64,000 bases of DNA from Halobacillus sp. Marseille-P3879 (GTDB taxonomy: Bacteria > Bacillota > Bacilli > Bacillales > Halobacillaceae): contig NZ_OESS01000002.1 in NCBI RefSeq assembly GCF_900240285.1, positions 806,001-870,000 of the forward strand, given 5' to 3'. Every line of letters begins with the position of its first letter. Position 1 is the stretch's first letter. The notes beneath the pieces are model-generated. The model saw nothing but the letters and a program-made list of their open reading frames with translations. It ran no database searches and was not told where the DNA came from. The position numbers were made by a program, and so were the translations under genes. Shown piece by piece: positions 54,714 through 64,000 of the stretch.

Positions 54714-55166
54714 TTAAAATAACGCCTGCCATGTAAACCGGATGACTCCAAGCACATAAGCAGCTACTACTCCGAATACGATCACAGAACCCGCTAGCTT
54801 AAATAAATTTGTCGCTACGCCCAGTACTAGTCCTTCACTCTTATGCTCAAGTGCGGCAGAAGTTATTGAATTTGCAAAACCGGTTACAGGTACGGCTGAC
54901 CCAGCGCCTGCAAACTGTCCCAGGCGATCATAGACTCCAAACCCTGTAGCTAAGGCTGATAATAGAATTAAAGTAGCTACCGTAGGGTCACCGGCATTTT
55001 TTTCTTTAAACCCAAACCAGTGGATATACATTTCGGATATCAGCTCTCCTAATACGCAAATAAGCCCTCCCACTATAAAGGCCTTTAAAGCATTGATAAA
55101 ATAAGCAGGTTTGGGCTGATACCCCTGACTTGTCTTTTTATATTCTTTAGAATTGAAATCAGACAT
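54714..55166 (-). CDS. spoVAC: Stage V sporulation protein AC
   Basis: This is a mechanosensitive-type membrane subunit of the SpoVA DPA channel. The 150 residues have a charged N-terminus and about four hydrophobic segments, with GAGSAVPVTGFANS in the third. It is 13 nt after spoVAB. Confidence 0.94.
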   Translation of the reverse strand: MSDFNSKEYKKTSQGYQPKPAYFINALKAFIVGGLICVLGELISEMYIHWFGFKEKNAGDPTVATLILLSALATGFGVYDRLGQFAGAGSAVPVTGFANSITSAALEHKSEGLVLGVATNLFKLAGSVIVFGVVAAYVLGVIRFTWQALF

Positions 55167-55179
55167 TCCTCATTCTCCT

Positions 55180-55590
55180 TTATCTAACGAATAGTACCCA
55201 TTGAAACAATGAACCGGCGATCTTTCCTAAAGAAAGCGCCATTAATAAGGTAAATAAATAACTTTCAATTCCAATCCTTTTAAATAATAGCGGAAATACG
55301 TTCAACACTTCAGTTAAAGCTGCCGCTAACATTCCTACAAAAATACCATGGAGCAGTCCCCAGAGCATTAACCCGATGACAGGAATATTTACGGCATAAT
55401 CTCCAAACGACAAGTAAATTCCGCAAAATACTCCTAGTATTATGGCGATCTCATAATAGATGATTTTAGATTCCGAGTGGCTTAGCTGCATCAGTCTCGG
55501 GACAATTCCAAGAACGGTTATAAAAGCTACGAAACCCGTCCCTACCGCTATCCCTGAAGCCAGTCCTATGATTGCTTCAATGATCCTCAT
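55180..55590 (-). CDS. spoVAB: Stage V sporulation protein AB
   Basis: The 136-residue membrane protein has about four segments. GGTGG lies 9 nt before the ATG at 55590, where MRIIEAIIGLASG starts; an in-frame ATG 8 codons earlier overlaps the site. It overlaps the end of spoVAA by about 14 nt. B. subtilis SpoVAB is about 140 residues. Confidence 0.92.
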   Translation of the reverse strand: MRIIEAIIGLASGIAVGTGFVAFITVLGIVPRLMQLSHSESKIIYYEIAIILGVFCGIYLSFGDYAVNIPVIGLMLWGLLHGIFVGMLAAALTEVLNVFPLLFKRIGIESYLFTLLMALSLGKIAGSLFQWVLFVR

Positions 55591-56194
55591 CCTGCTGCTC
55601 CACCTTATTTTCATGAATGGCTACGTAATGATCCAAGTCTTCCTGGTATTTAAATACTTCCACTTCCATTGGGTTCGGTTCTTCATTGAACTTCTTAGAA
55701 AACCAGTGATTAAAGAACAAGATCATTCCAATTCCCAATCCCAACGAGTACGGAATTTGGATCCATAATGGATGTTCCACTTCTTTTCCAGTGAGCATGT
55801 AATGAAGTTTCTGCTGCACAGATTCCATAGCGACGTCATAATGAAAATTCATAATGGCCATCGCCGCACCAATAAATAATAATAACCAAATAAAAGCAAC
55901 CACATAAAATACAGGCTTCTTTTTTTCATGCTCGATATGCACAACACATTGATTCGGCCCTATGATCTCCACTTCTCTTTCTGGAAAGCGGTGCAAAATA
56001 TACTCCACAATTGCATAACTGTCGATAACTATAATATTTTTGTCTTCTTTCTTTATTCGGTGGAGAACCATGTTTTCAATCGTATGTTTGTTTATGTTCG
56101 TCCCTGTAACTTTTGCTATATCGAACAGCCGGATTTCCTCCTTGACCGGGATGCGGATTGCTTGCTTCATTCTAATGTATATAGGGGCTGACAT
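55577..56194 (-). CDS. spoVAA: Stage V sporulation protein AA
   Basis: The first gene of the spoVA operon, 205 residues. Residues about 1-90 form a soluble N-terminal domain, and two or three membrane segments follow. GGAGG is 7 nt before the ATG at 56194. The upstream in-frame ATG lies within the sigma-G -10 region and is not used. It participates in DPA uptake with the other SpoVA proteins. Confidence 0.93.
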   Translation of the reverse strand: MSAPIYIRMKQAIRIPVKEEIRLFDIAKVTGTNINKHTIENMVLHRIKKEDKNIIVIDSYAIVEYILHRFPEREVEIIGPNQCVVHIEHEKKKPVFYVVAFIWLLLFIGAAMAIMNFHYDVAMESVQQKLHYMLTGKEVEHPLWIQIPYSLGLGIGMILFFNHWFSKKFNEEPNPMEVEVFKYQEDLDHYVAIHENKVEQQDEDH

Positions 56195-56224
56195 GACATC
56201 GCCTCCCTTTAGAGAACTCACAGT

Positions 56225-56254
56225 TAGTATGTGATACATTTACAGTTTCATACA
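56225..56254 (-). promoter_or_regulatory. Sigma-G promoter of the spoVA operon
   Basis: TGTATG (56254-56249), a 17-nt spacer and CATACTA (56231-56225) match the sigma-G consensus, with a perfect -10. It lies directly after the sigF terminator. Confidence 0.82.
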
Positions 56255-56287
56255 AAAGAAAAAACTACGCATTATGGCGTAGTTTTC
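56255..56287 (-). terminator. Intrinsic terminator of sigF
   Basis: AAAACTACGC pairs with GCGTAGTTTT, and TTCTTTTG follows on the minus strand. It separates sigF from the spoVA promoter. Confidence 0.88.
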
Positions 56288-56288
56288 T

Positions 56289-57044
56289 TTAGGAGGAGTC
56301 ACTCATCGACTCTTTCATCTGCTCTAATATTTTCTTTTCAAGCCTTGAGACCTGGACCTGGGAGATTCCAATTCTCTCCGCGACTTCTGATTGGGTTTGA
56401 TCTTTAAAATATCTCAGGTAAATTATTAATCGTTCTCGTTTATCTAACGTGTTCATAACTTCATGAAGAGTTAAATGTTCAAACCAGCGTGAATCTTCTT
56501 CGGCGATTTGATCTACAAGTGTAATGGGATCTCCTTCACTTTCATACACGGTCTCATAAATGGATTGAGGAGACCTGCCGGCATCTTCTGCCTGTATAAC
56601 TTCTTCAGTCGAAAGCTCCAGCGCATCCGCAAGTTCGTTGATTGTAGGAGAACGGCCGTGTTCTTTTAGAAGCTCTTCTTTTTTTACACGTATTTTGTGA
56701 TACGTCTCTTTTAAACTGCGGCTCACTTTAACGCTGCCATCATCTCGAATAAAACGCTGAATTTCTCCAATAATCATCGGTACGGCATAGGTTGAAAACT
56801 TCACATCAAAGCTTAGATCAAATTTATCCACTGATTTTAACAATCCAATACAGCCGATTTGATATAAATCATCAGGATCGTAACCACGCCTTAAATACCT
56901 TTGAACGACTGACCATACGAGGCGGGTGTTTTTCTCTACCAGGAAATGACGTGCATCCTGATCACCTGACTGACTGCGCTTAATTAACTGACGAACTTCC
57001 TTGTCGGATAATCGCTCTTCTTTTTTTTCCGCTTTTATATTCAT
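56289..57044 (-). CDS. sigF: Sporulation sigma factor F
   Basis: Sigma-F is the first forespore-specific sigma factor. The 251 residues have region 2 (DLYQIGCIGLLKSVDKFD, KFSTYAVPMIIGEIQRFIRDD), region 3, and the region 4 helix-turn-helix SEVAERIGISQVQVSRLEKK. The gene is third in spoIIA, 10 nt after spoIIAB. It is held inactive by SpoIIAB until SpoIIAA is dephosphorylated. Confidence 0.97.
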   Translation of the reverse strand: MNIKAEKKEERLSDKEVRQLIKRSQSGDQDARHFLVEKNTRLVWSVVQRYLRRGYDPDDLYQIGCIGLLKSVDKFDLSFDVKFSTYAVPMIIGEIQRFIRDDGSVKVSRSLKETYHKIRVKKEELLKEHGRSPTINELADALELSTEEVIQAEDAGRSPQSIYETVYESEGDPITLVDQIAEEDSRWFEHLTLHEVMNTLDKRERLIIYLRYFKDQTQSEVAERIGISQVQVSRLEKKILEQMKESMSDSS

Positions 57045-57054
57045 GATGGCAGCC

Positions 57055-57495
57055 CTAATTATAAATTGCCTTTGTCGAAGTCAACTGCTTAGATAACGTT
57101 ATCCGGGTTCCTTCATTCTCCTTAGACTTGATCTCCACATGATCCATGAAATTCTCCATAATTGTAAAACCCATCCCGGAGCGTTCCCATTCTGGTTTAG
57201 AAGTATAGAGAGGTTCTCTGGCTGCTTCTACATCTTCTATCCCTTTTCCGGTGTCCTCGATCACAATTTCAATCTGTGCCTGGTCAATTGAACACTCAAG
57301 AATGACTTTTTCCTCAGCTTTTTCTTCATATCCATGAATAATCGCATTCGTTACTGCTTCAGACACCACCGTTTTAATATCAGTCAACTCATCTACTGTA
57401 GGATTGAGCGGACTGATAAATGAGGCTACAGCAATTCTGGCTAAAGATTCATTTTGACTGACACTGGAAAATTCGATCTTCATATAATTTTTCAT
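57055..57495 (-). CDS. spoIIAB: Anti-sigma F factor SpoIIAB
   Basis: A 146-residue GHKL serine kinase and anti-sigma factor. N-box VSEAVTNAIIHGY, G1 box EDTGKGIED and G2 box RSGMGFTIMENFMD are present. It binds sigma-F and phosphorylates SpoIIAA. It overlaps the spoIIAA stop by 4 nt. Confidence 0.97.
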   Translation of the reverse strand: MKNYMKIEFSSVSQNESLARIAVASFISPLNPTVDELTDIKTVVSEAVTNAIIHGYEEKAEEKVILECSIDQAQIEIVIEDTGKGIEDVEAAREPLYTSKPEWERSGMGFTIMENFMDHVEIKSKENEGTRITLSKQLTSTKAIYN

Positions 57496-57845
57496 GACGC
57501 TACCCCCAGCATTTGCAAAGCGAAGTCTTCATTGTCAGCAAGCTTCACAATCTTAAACATTCCTGAAAGATCAAACAAGCGCCTTACTTCCGGAGAAACA
57601 GAGCAAATAATCATTTCCCATCCAGCTGCTTCTATTTCTTTATAACGTCCAAGCATGACTCCAAGACCTGAACTATCCATGAAAGTAAGCTTCTCTAAAT
57701 TAACAATAACGTTCCCTACATTGTTCTGAGCGAGCTGGGTCTGCCATTCCTCTCTTAAATTCGTTGCTTCATGATGGTCGAGTTCTCCTTCTAATCGAAC
57801 AAGTAATACAGATTCTTTTACAGTAAAGTTAACGGAAAGACTCAA
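57492..57845 (-). CDS. spoIIAA: Anti-anti-sigma F factor SpoIIAA
   Basis: The 117-residue STAS-domain protein releases sigma-F from SpoIIAB. The phosphorylated Ser58 is in MDSSGLG. The TTG at 57845 lies 8 nt after AAGGAGG and gives exactly the B. subtilis length; an upstream ATG is not supported. Its transcription start is fixed by the sigma-H-like site upstream. Confidence 0.97.
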   Translation of the reverse strand: MSLSVNFTVKESVLLVRLEGELDHHEATNLREEWQTQLAQNNVGNVIVNLEKLTFMDSSGLGVMLGRYKEIEAAGWEMIICSVSPEVRRLFDLSGMFKIVKLADNEDFALQMLGVAS

Positions 57846-57881
57846 GTGTAGTTCCTCCTTATCAAATAGAGTCACTTAGTC

Positions 57882-57908
57882 TTTTCGTATAAATCAGGTT
57901 GATTTCCT
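57882..57908 (-). promoter_or_regulatory. Sigma-H-like promoter of the spoIIA operon
   Basis: AGGAAAT (57908-57902) and GAAAA (57886-57882) lie 15 nt apart, close to the sigma-H pattern. spoIIA is a known sigma-H gene. No clear Spo0A box could be fixed. Confidence 0.42.
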
Positions 57909-57936
57909 GCTCGAAAACAAAACTAGTGGCAAATCG

Positions 57937-59109
57937 CTAAAACTTCTCAAATCCTGATAAATTTCTAAATGAACGCTCCCATAGATCGATCAGGTTAGCT
58001 TTATTCATTGTTTCCGCAGCTTCAAGACGCACTTTAGACACTTCTTCTTTTCCGTTACTAACGGTGAGCCACCCAAGATGATCACCCTTCTTAACCGGAA
58101 GTTCAGCTGCCTCGTTCATGGTCACTTCAGTAGTATAATTCACTTTGGGTTCATTTTTACGTTTTAACACCACTACATCCTTTTCTGGCTTTAACGGCAA
58201 AGTACTCGGTGTTCCTCTTGGGTTTGTCATTTTCTCAATAATTTCGTCTTGGGAATGGAGTAGTTGACCTTCATACTGACCAAAACCAAAATCCAGAAGG
58301 CTTGTTACTGCTTCATTCCTCTCTTTTGGTTTTTCAGCGCCCATAACGACAGCAATCATATGGAGGTCACCCTTTTTAGCGGTGGCTGTAAGACAGTATT
58401 TTGCTTTTTTTGTAAATCCTGTTTTTAAACCATCCATTCCAGGGTACGACTTGATCAGCTTATTAGTATTGACGAGCCAAAATTCATTTTTCTCGCCTTT
58501 TCTTAAGTAATCTTCGTAAATAGTCGTATAATCAGTAATATCTTCATGCAAGAGCAGTTCCCTAGCCATAACAGCCATGTCGCGGGCTGTACTGTAATGA
58601 TTATCGGCAGGAAGACCTGTCGGGTTTTCGAAGTGAGTGTTTTTTAACCCTATTTCCTTTGCTTTCTTATTCATCATCTTAACGAATTCTTCTTCACTTC
58701 CTGATATTCTCTCTGCTAAAGCAACACTGGCATCGTTGCCTGAAGCCACAGCTACCCCTTTTAATAAATCCTGAACAGACATTTCTTCTCCAGCTTCGAG
58801 AAAGATTTGAGATCCTCCCATAGAAGCCGCATGCTCACTGATTCTGACAGTTTCGTCAAGTGAGAGAGTACCTTTCTGCAATTCTTCCATGATCAGCAGC
58901 ATAGTCATCACTTTTGTCATACTTGCCGGCGGAAGCTTTTTGTCTGCTTCCTTGTCAAACAGGGTCATACCACTATTTTTCTCCATTAAAACAGCCGAGG
59001 GTGCAGTATGAGCAATGGAGTTGTTGTTATCTTCAGCTTTCACGTAGGTCGGGGACAACATAGAAGCTATAATACTAAGGGTTAATAGTAGGCTTGTATA
59101 CCTATACAT
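57937..59109 (-). CDS. dacF: D-Ala-D-Ala carboxypeptidase DacF
   Basis: DacF is a sporulation-specific low-molecular-weight penicillin-binding protein that adjusts forespore cortex cross-linking. The 390 residues have a signal peptide (1-25), SxxK in PASMTKVM, SGN in VASGNDASV and KTG in GLKTGFTKK. It precedes spoIIAA with a 91-nt gap, as in B. subtilis. Confidence 0.95.
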   Translation of the reverse strand: MYRYTSLLLTLSIIASMLSPTYVKAEDNNNSIAHTAPSAVLMEKNSGMTLFDKEADKKLPPASMTKVMTMLLIMEELQKGTLSLDETVRISEHAASMGGSQIFLEAGEEMSVQDLLKGVAVASGNDASVALAERISGSEEEFVKMMNKKAKEIGLKNTHFENPTGLPADNHYSTARDMAVMARELLLHEDITDYTTIYEDYLRKGEKNEFWLVNTNKLIKSYPGMDGLKTGFTKKAKYCLTATAKKGDLHMIAVVMGAEKPKERNEAVTSLLDFGFGQYEGQLLHSQDEIIEKMTNPRGTPSTLPLKPEKDVVVLKRKNEPKVNYTTEVTMNEAAELPVKKGDHLGWLTVSNGKEEVSKVRLEAAETMNKANLIDLWERSFRNLSGFEKF

Positions 59110-59138
59110 AAAAATACCTCCTGCATCTTAAGTGCTCC

Positions 59139-59167
59139 TATTTTCCCCTTAACCTTGCGTTCTATAC
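59139..59167 (-). promoter_or_regulatory. Sigma-F-like promoter of dacF
   Basis: GTATA (59167-59163) and GGGGAAAATA (59148-59139) fit the sigma-F boxes. The 14-nt spacer is slightly short. dacF is a sigma-F gene in B. subtilis. Confidence 0.55.
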
Positions 59168-59183
59168 TCTACATTTTTTTATA

Positions 59184-59213
59184 CAAAAAAAGAAACCCGG
59201 CAACAGGGTTCCT
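59184..59213 (-). terminator. Intrinsic terminator of pdp
   Basis: GGAACCC pairs with GGGTTTC and TTTTTTTG follows, upstream of the dacF promoter. Confidence 0.82.
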
Positions 59214-59226
59214 TTATAATGACCAA

Positions 59227-60528
59227 CTATTTAATTACTTTGTGGATTAAAGTAGGGCTGCTGACTTTTTCATCTGTAATGTGATAGGCTTCCTCTACCT
59301 TATTCACAGATTGCTGCGCATTTTCGGTGTCACTGTGCAAGGTCACCAGGGGTTCTCCTTTACTTACACGATCCCCGATTTTTTTATTTAAGGTTATGCC
59401 TACTCCGTGATTAATAACGTCGTCTTTAGTCGCACGGCCAGCCCCTAAGTACATCGCAGCCACTCCGATCGATTCCGCATCAATCTCTGCTACATAACCA
59501 TCTTTAGAAGCTTGCACCTCTATATCAAATGCTGCTTTAGGTAACAAACTGAGATCGTCAATCATGGCTGTATCTCCATGCTGAGCTTCAATGAAAGTCC
59601 GAAAAGCTTCAAAAGCTTTTCCATTTTCCAGGTTTTGCTCAAGCTTTTTATATGCTTCCTCATAGTTCGTAAAGGCGTCTGCTAAAACAGTCATATGAGA
59701 AGCAATTTCAAGTGAAAGTTCACGTAAATCTTCAACTTTTTTTCCTTTTAGAATTTCAGCTGCTTCTCTAATTTCATTGGCGTTACCTACTTCATAGCCA
59801 AGCGGTTGATTCATATCACTAATAACAGCTACAGTATTCCGTCCTAAATTATTTCCGATATTCACCATCTCACGGGCCAGGGCTTCGGAATCTTTGAGGG
59901 TTTTCATGAAAGCCCCACTGCCTGTTTTCACATCTAACACTATACTATCTGCGCCTGATGCTAGTTTCTTACTCATTATCGATCCTGCAATTAATGGCAG
60001 AGAATTAACAGTCCCGGTAACATCCCGAAGAGCATATAACTTTTTGTCGGCAGGAGCTAAGTTTCCAGTCTGACCAGCAACTGCTAATTTATGGTTATTT
60101 ACGTTTTCAATAAAATTATCTTTAGTCATTTCAATTTGCAGTCCTTTAACTGCCTCAAGCTTGTCTAATGTACCCCCTGTATGGCCAAGACCGCGCCCTG
60201 ACATTTTAGCTACGGGCACCCCTGCAGAAGCTACTAATGGTCCAACGATAAAAGTTACTTTATCTCCCACACCCCCGGTGGAATGCTTGTCTACTATATG
60301 TCCGTGTATAGCCGACAAATCAATGGTCTCACCTGAGTCAACCATGGCTTGTGTAAGTGTAGCTGTTTCTTCTTGAGTCATTCCTTTAAAATAGATCGCC
60401 ATAGTTAATGCTGAAGCTTGGTAATCCGGGATCTCGCCTTTCGTATATCCGTCTACAAAAAACTTTATTTCTTCTTTCGTTAGTTCCCCGCCATCTCTCT
60501 TTTTAACGATTATATCTACCATTCTCAT
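59227..60528 (-). CDS. pdp: Pyrimidine-nucleoside phosphorylase
   Basis: Pdp phosphorolyses uridine, deoxyuridine and thymidine. The 433 residues have the phosphate-binding [10 protein letters not shown] and the signature [16 protein letters not shown] near residues 110-125. It is the last of three salvage genes drm-punA-pdp, 18 nt after punA. Confidence 0.96.
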   Translation of the reverse strand: MRMVDIIVKKRDGGELTKEEIKFFVDGYTKGEIPDYQASALTMAIYFKGMTQEETATLTQAMVDSGETIDLSAIHGHIVDKHSTGGVGDKVTFIVGPLVASAGVPVAKMSGRGLGHTGGTLDKLEAVKGLQIEMTKDNFIENVNNHKLAVAGQTGNLAPADKKLYALRDVTGTVNSLPLIAGSIMSKKLASGADSIVLDVKTGSGAFMKTLKDSEALAREMVNIGNNLGRNTVAVISDMNQPLGYEVGNANEIREAAEILKGKKVEDLRELSLEIASHMTVLADAFTNYEEAYKKLEQNLENGKAFEAFRTFIEAQHGDTAMIDDLSLLPKAAFDIEVQASKDGYVAEIDAESIGVAAMYLGAGRATKDDVINHGVGITLNKKIGDRVSKGEPLVTLHSDTENAQQSVNKVEEAYHITDEKVSSPTLIHKVIK

Positions 60529-60546
60529 ATGGTAAGCCCCCTTTGT

Positions 60547-61365
60547 TTATGCAGGTAAAGTTTTTAACAGCTCTTTGACAAATCCTAGAAAATCCTCCCT
60601 GACTCTGGCTGTTGTTTCAATCACCTCGTCATGGGTAAGAGGCTGGTCCAAAATACCTGCAGCCATATTGGAAATACAGGAAATGCCAAGCACGCGCATC
60701 CCGGCATGATTAGCAGCAATAACCTCCGGAACTGTTGACATCCCCACAGCATCGCCGCCTAAAATGCGCAGCATCCGAATTTCCGCTCCTGTCTCATATG
60801 CCGGTCCAGTGTTCCCCACATAGACCCCTTTTCTTAACTGCAGGTTCAGACGTTCTGCACTTTGTTCTGCATGTTGAATAAGAGTACGATCATAAGCTTC
60901 AGACATATCAGGAAAGCGTGGACCCCAATCATCATCATTTGCTCCCATTAAAGGATTATTTCCCATATTATTAATATGGTCTGTGATCACCATAAGATTA
61001 CCAGGGTCAAAATCTTTGTTGATCCCTCCTGCAGCATTCGTAACAAATAAAGTCTCCACCCCTATTTCCTTCATCACCCGTACCGGGAAAGTTACCTGCT
61101 TCATATCATATCCTTCATAGTAATGAAAACGACCCTGCATGGCTAAAACTTGTCTCCCTTGTAACTGCCCAACTACCAGCTGTCCTTTGTGGCCGGAAAC
61201 CGTAGACTCAGGAAAATGCGGGATTTCGTTATAAGGAATAGTAACAGGGTTTTCAATCTCATCAGCCAATACCCCAAGCCCTGAACCTAATATTAAACCT
61301 ACTGTTGGCTCTATATTTATTTTCCCTTGAATAAATGAAGCTGCTTCTTTACTTTGTTTTGTCAT
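60547..61365 (-). CDS. punA: Purine-nucleoside phosphorylase (trimeric)
   Basis: This enzyme cleaves guanosine and inosine. The 272 residues have the trimeric PNP marks: GSGLGVLADEI, the phosphate site FPESTVSGHKG, and VTNAAGGINKDF. It follows drm by 9 nt. The B. subtilis name is pupG. GGGGAG precedes the ATG at 61365. Confidence 0.95.
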   Translation of the reverse strand: MTKQSKEAASFIQGKINIEPTVGLILGSGLGVLADEIENPVTIPYNEIPHFPESTVSGHKGQLVVGQLQGRQVLAMQGRFHYYEGYDMKQVTFPVRVMKEIGVETLFVTNAAGGINKDFDPGNLMVITDHINNMGNNPLMGANDDDWGPRFPDMSEAYDRTLIQHAEQSAERLNLQLRKGVYVGNTGPAYETGAEIRMLRILGGDAVGMSTVPEVIAANHAGMRVLGISCISNMAAGILDQPLTHDEVIETTARVREDFLGFVKELLKTLPA

Positions 61366-61377
61366 CACAATCTCCCC

Positions 61378-62556
61378 TTACTTAATATCTTTTAGAAAAC
61401 TGATCCCATGTTCAGGCATTTTCGCTGAAAAGTTTTCTGAAATCGTAGCTCCTACATCCGCAAAAGTTTTGCGCTGCTCTAACTCTTTTCCTTTCTCAAT
61501 ACTGTTATGGTAAACAATAAGTGGAACTAACTCTCTTGTATGATCTGTTCCGTGATGAATCGGGTCGTTCCCGTGATCTGCAGTTATGATCAGCAAATCG
61601 TCGACTTTTAACTTCTGCAGCACTTCAGGTAACCGCTTATCAAAAGCTTCAAGTGCTTCCCCATAACCTTGCGGATCCCTTCTGTGTCCAAATTTAGCGT
61701 CAAAATCCACAAGGTTCAGGAAATTTAAACCTTTAAATGACTTATCCATAGAGGCAACAAGCTGATCCATACCATCCATGTTATCAGATGTCCTGATTGC
61801 CTCTGTAACCCCTTCCCCATCATAAATATCAGATATTTTTCCTAGAGCGATCACATCCAAATTCTCGTCTTTTAAATGATTCATAACGGTTTCACCGAAC
61901 GGCTTTAATGCATAATCATGGCGGTTTGAAGTGCGTTCAAAGGCTCCGGGTTTCCCCGTAAAAGGCCGGGCAATTACTCGTCCTACCATATATTTTTCAT
62001 CAAGTGTTAACTCCCTTGCATACTCGCAGATTTCATACAGCTCCTCAACCGGAACAACATCCTCATGAGCCGCAATCTGCAGCACAGAGTCAGCAGAAGT
62101 ATATACGATTAAGTCACCAGTTTGAACATGATGCTCTCCTAACTCTACAAGGATTTCAGTACCTGATGCCGGCTTGTTCCCAACAACTCCCCGTCCTGTT
62201 TTCTCTTTTATTTGATCAAGAATTTCATCCGGAAATCCATCGGGAAATGTCCGAAATGGCTGTTGGATATTCAAACCCATTATTTCCCAGTGGCCCGTCA
62301 TTGTATCTTTTCCATTTGAGGCTTCCATCATCGTCGTATAATGAGCCCCCGGGTCGTCAGATGGTTCGATCCCCTTAATCGGGCGGATATTTCCAAGACC
62401 CAGTTTTGCCATATTTGGCATTTGAATCCCTTGCATATGTTCGGCTATGTGTCCAAGGGTATTGGCTCCCTTATCATTAAATTTCTCAGCATCGGGTGCT
62501 TCTCCAATTCCAACTGAGTCCATAACGATTAAAAACACTCGATTAAATGTTTGCAT
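61378..62556 (-). CDS. drm: Phosphopentomutase
   Basis: Drm (deoB) interconverts ribose-1- and ribose-5-phosphates after phosphorolysis. The 392-residue alkaline-phosphatase-superfamily enzyme has the metal site [11 protein letters not shown], the phosphorylated Thr in [12 protein letters not shown], and TADHGNDP with H near the C-terminus. AGGAGG precedes the ATG. It heads the nucleoside salvage operon. Confidence 0.96.
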   Translation of the reverse strand: MQTFNRVFLIVMDSVGIGEAPDAEKFNDKGANTLGHIAEHMQGIQMPNMAKLGLGNIRPIKGIEPSDDPGAHYTTMMEASNGKDTMTGHWEIMGLNIQQPFRTFPDGFPDEILDQIKEKTGRGVVGNKPASGTEILVELGEHHVQTGDLIVYTSADSVLQIAAHEDVVPVEELYEICEYARELTLDEKYMVGRVIARPFTGKPGAFERTSNRHDYALKPFGETVMNHLKDENLDVIALGKISDIYDGEGVTEAIRTSDNMDGMDQLVASMDKSFKGLNFLNLVDFDAKFGHRRDPQGYGEALEAFDKRLPEVLQKLKVDDLLIITADHGNDPIHHGTDHTRELVPLIVYHNSIEKGKELEQRKTFADVGATISENFSAKMPEHGISFLKDIK

Positions 62557-62657
62557 AACGATACCTCCTAATGTTTACTTTCCCTAAGCTTGGAAATTAT
62601 AGTCTAAAATTATTAGATGTAGGATGTCAGACAACTAAAGAGTGAAAAAAAAGAGAT

Positions 62658-63542
62658 CTACGCCCTTGGATGATACGAGCGATAGACATCTTTAAGCCTT
62701 GTTTTGGTTACATGGGTATAAATTTGGGTAGTTGAAATATCAGCATGACCCAGCATCTCTTGAACCGCCCTTAAATCGGCTCCGTTCTCTAGTAAATGTG
62801 TTGCGAATGAGTGCCTTAACGTATGAGGGGTTATTTCTTTCGTTACTCCTGCCTGCTTGGCAACCGCTTTCAATATCTTCCAAAACCCTTGTCGTGACAA
62901 CCGTGATCCATGTTGATTTACAAATAGCTCTTCTGTCTGTTTATGTTTAACAAGCTGCCCTCTCGGTCCATTTAAGTAACTTTCCAAAGCTTCTTTCGCC
63001 AGGTCACCAAGAGGAATAATCCTTTCTTTTGAGCCTTTTCCCATACAGCGGACGAATCCCATCGTCAAATGGAGATCACTAACCTTAAGGGTTATCAGTT
63101 CTGTCACACGAAGACCGGTGGCGTATAAAATTTCCAGCATAGCTTTGTTACGGTAAGTTAATGGATCCACCGCCGGTAAGTTCAGCAGCTTATCTACATC
63201 ATCAGAGGATAATATTTTTGGTAATCTTCGTTCTTTTTTAGGTGTTTCAATATGTAGACTCGGATCCTGATTCGTAATTTTTTCACGAACTAAAAATTGA
63301 TGAAAAAGCCGAATTGAAGATAAAAACCGGGCAATCGTAGCCGACGAGCGTCCTTTATCATTTAGCTCATGTAAATACTTCATTATTTGAGTGCGTGACA
63401 CTTGATCCCAATCCTCAATATTTATATCCTGCAAAAATGTGTGATACTGGTTTAAATCTCGTTTATATGAATGAATGGTATTCTGGGATAAGCCCCTTTC
63501 TACTGTTAAATAATGAAAAAAATCTTCTAGGGCAAATTTCAT
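62658..63542 (-). CDS. xerD: Site-specific tyrosine recombinase XerD
   Basis: XerD (RipX) resolves chromosome dimers at dif. The 294 residues have a SAM-like N-terminal core-binding domain (about 1-90). Catalytic residues are in [10 protein letters not shown] (Arg), [12 protein letters not shown] (HxxR), [12 protein letters not shown] (His and Tyr). AGGAG is 10 nt before the ATG at 63542. It overlaps nothing and lies 5 nt after yqzK. Confidence 0.96.
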   Translation of the reverse strand: MKFALEDFFHYLTVERGLSQNTIHSYKRDLNQYHTFLQDINIEDWDQVSRTQIMKYLHELNDKGRSSATIARFLSSIRLFHQFLVREKITNQDPSLHIETPKKERRLPKILSSDDVDKLLNLPAVDPLTYRNKAMLEILYATGLRVTELITLKVSDLHLTMGFVRCMGKGSKERIIPLGDLAKEALESYLNGPRGQLVKHKQTEELFVNQHGSRLSRQGFWKILKAVAKQAGVTKEITPHTLRHSFATHLLENGADLRAVQEMLGHADISTTQIYTHVTKTRLKDVYRSYHPRA

Positions 63543-63547
63543 TCTGT

Positions 63548-63763
63548 CTACTCTCCTAATTGAAAGAAAATCGATAAGCGATTGGACCATTCAGACCCCA
63601 CCGGATTCATCACCTTAACCGCTGCCCCCTCAGGAGGGTCATAACGATGGCTCCTTTCATGTTGATCATGAATAATGCGCAGAGCTGCGTAAAACAAGCT
63701 TGTACATATAGTAAATATAATGAGAACCTTTATAATTTCATGAAATTGCTTATTCTTAGACAT
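63548..63763 (-). CDS. yqzK: DUF4227 family protein YqzK
   Basis: A 71-residue protein with one hydrophobic segment (about 10-27) and a conserved [12 protein letters not shown] block, matching the small YqzK family by position between fur and xerD. GGAGG precedes the ATG at 63763; an in-frame start 4 codons earlier is too close to the site. Function is unknown. Confidence 0.85.
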   Translation of the reverse strand: MSKNKQFHEIIKVLIIFTICTSLFYAALRIIHDQHERSHRYDPPEGAAVKVMNPVGSEWSNRLSIFFQLGE

Positions 63764-63883
63764 AGGCTCCTCCATAAAGTTTATTTATACAGGATATGTC
63801 CAAAAAACTAGCGATTATACATACAAATTACATTCTAAAATTAACGTACACGATTTTAATGAATTTGTAAATAGAAACCTGTA

Positions 63884-63923
63884 AACTAACAAAACCGCTA
63901 TGAATACTAGATTCATAACGGTT
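63884..63923 (-). terminator. Terminator of fur
   Basis: AACCGTTATGAAT pairs with TTCATAGCGGTT (nearly perfect) with TTTGTTAG after it on the minus strand. The stretch 63764-63939 otherwise shows no gene. Confidence 0.75.
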
Positions 63924-63939
63924 CACCTGTTTTCAATGG

Positions 63940-64000
63940 TTAATTGGATTCATTTGTTACAGCGGCCTTCTGGCAAACTTTACAAACCCCGTGAAAAGTC
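63940..64000 (-). CDS. fur: Ferric uptake regulator Fur (C-terminal fragment)
   Basis: The last 19 codons read FHGVCKVCQKA and a short tail ending at a TAA at 63940-63942. The CxxC pair is the structural zinc site of Fur C-termini. Fur lies next to yqzK-xerD in B. subtilis, so the assignment is likely although only the end is visible. Confidence 0.72.
   Translation of the reverse strand, partial: TFHGVCKVCQKAAVTNESN

Overview
The window is a stretch of low-GC Gram-positive chromosome from an endospore-forming, motile Bacillaceae bacterium. The evidence is spoIVA, spoVIF, ypeB-sleB, cotJABC, spmAB-dacB, spoVA, spoIIAA-spoIIAB-sigF, hbs, mtrB (TRAP) and resABCDE in an order that largely follows the Bacillus subtilis tyrA-to-fur region. 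Acidic proteins and a few order differences suggest the Halobacillus/Virgibacillus side of the family, but that placement is inference. No rRNA, tRNA, CRISPR array, prophage or intact insertion sequence was seen. Most genes lie on the minus strand. Plus-strand exceptions are ansA, cotJABC, fer and ypuF.

Layout in window coordinates. 1-4.5 kb: aromatic amino acid genes aroC-aroB-aroH-hisC-tyrA, mostly overlapping (tyrA runs off the left edge). 4.6-9.4 kb: cheR, ndk, the menaquinone genes hepT-menG-hepS, mtrB and hbs. 9.7-20.4 kb: spoIVA, yphF, yphE, spoVIF, gpsA, der, yphA, fni, the S1 homologue ypfD, plsC, cmk and the PilZ protein motI. 20.4-20.9 kb: a non-coding interspersed repeat. 20.9-28.6 kb: ypeB-sleB, prsW, divergent ansA, bdr (ypdA), gudB, ddl. 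28.7-31.6 kb: mecB, a MerR/B12-domain regulator and divergent cotJABC. 31.6-35.4 kb: a short ypbE-position gene, ypbD, recS, ypbB and divergent fer. 35.4-37.2 kb: a small XRE regulator and a cobalamin-riboswitch operon encoding a DUF4430 lipoprotein and an ECF S component. 37.3-44.1 kb: resA-resB-resC, resD-resE and rluB. 44.2-48.3 kb: dacB-spmA-spmB and scpA-scpB plus an unrecognised gene. 48.4-51.7 kb: ypuF, ribT, a possible 29-aa membrane peptide, a mini M50 protease, ppiB, lysA. 51.8-59.1 kb: spoVA operon, spoIIAA-spoIIAB-sigF, dacF. 59.2-64 kb: pdp, punA, drm, xerD, yqzK and the 3' end of fur.

How the parts work together. The developmental genes carry recognisable promoter types: a sigma-H-like site before spoIIAA, a sigma-F-like site before dacF, sigma-E-like sites before spoIVA and dacB-spmAB, and a clear sigma-G site before spoVA. 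Intrinsic terminators separate most transcription units. The respiratory theme joins menaquinone synthesis (hepT-menG-hepS) with cytochrome c maturation and the ResDE redox-responsive two-component system.

The most interesting accessory signal is cobalamin. A canonical B12 riboswitch with an attenuator hairpin controls a transcobalamin-like (DUF4430) lipoprotein and an ECF S component. About 6.5 kb away lies a MerR regulator with a B12-binding fold, carrying the cobalamin His and the Glu-His pair of CarH-type photoreceptors but Arg where CarH has its gating Trp. Its own promoter is overlapped by three tandem 11-bp units resembling the CarH operator. Against B. subtilis the window also lacks, at their usual places, the trp operon, folE, the rib operon and spoVAEa.
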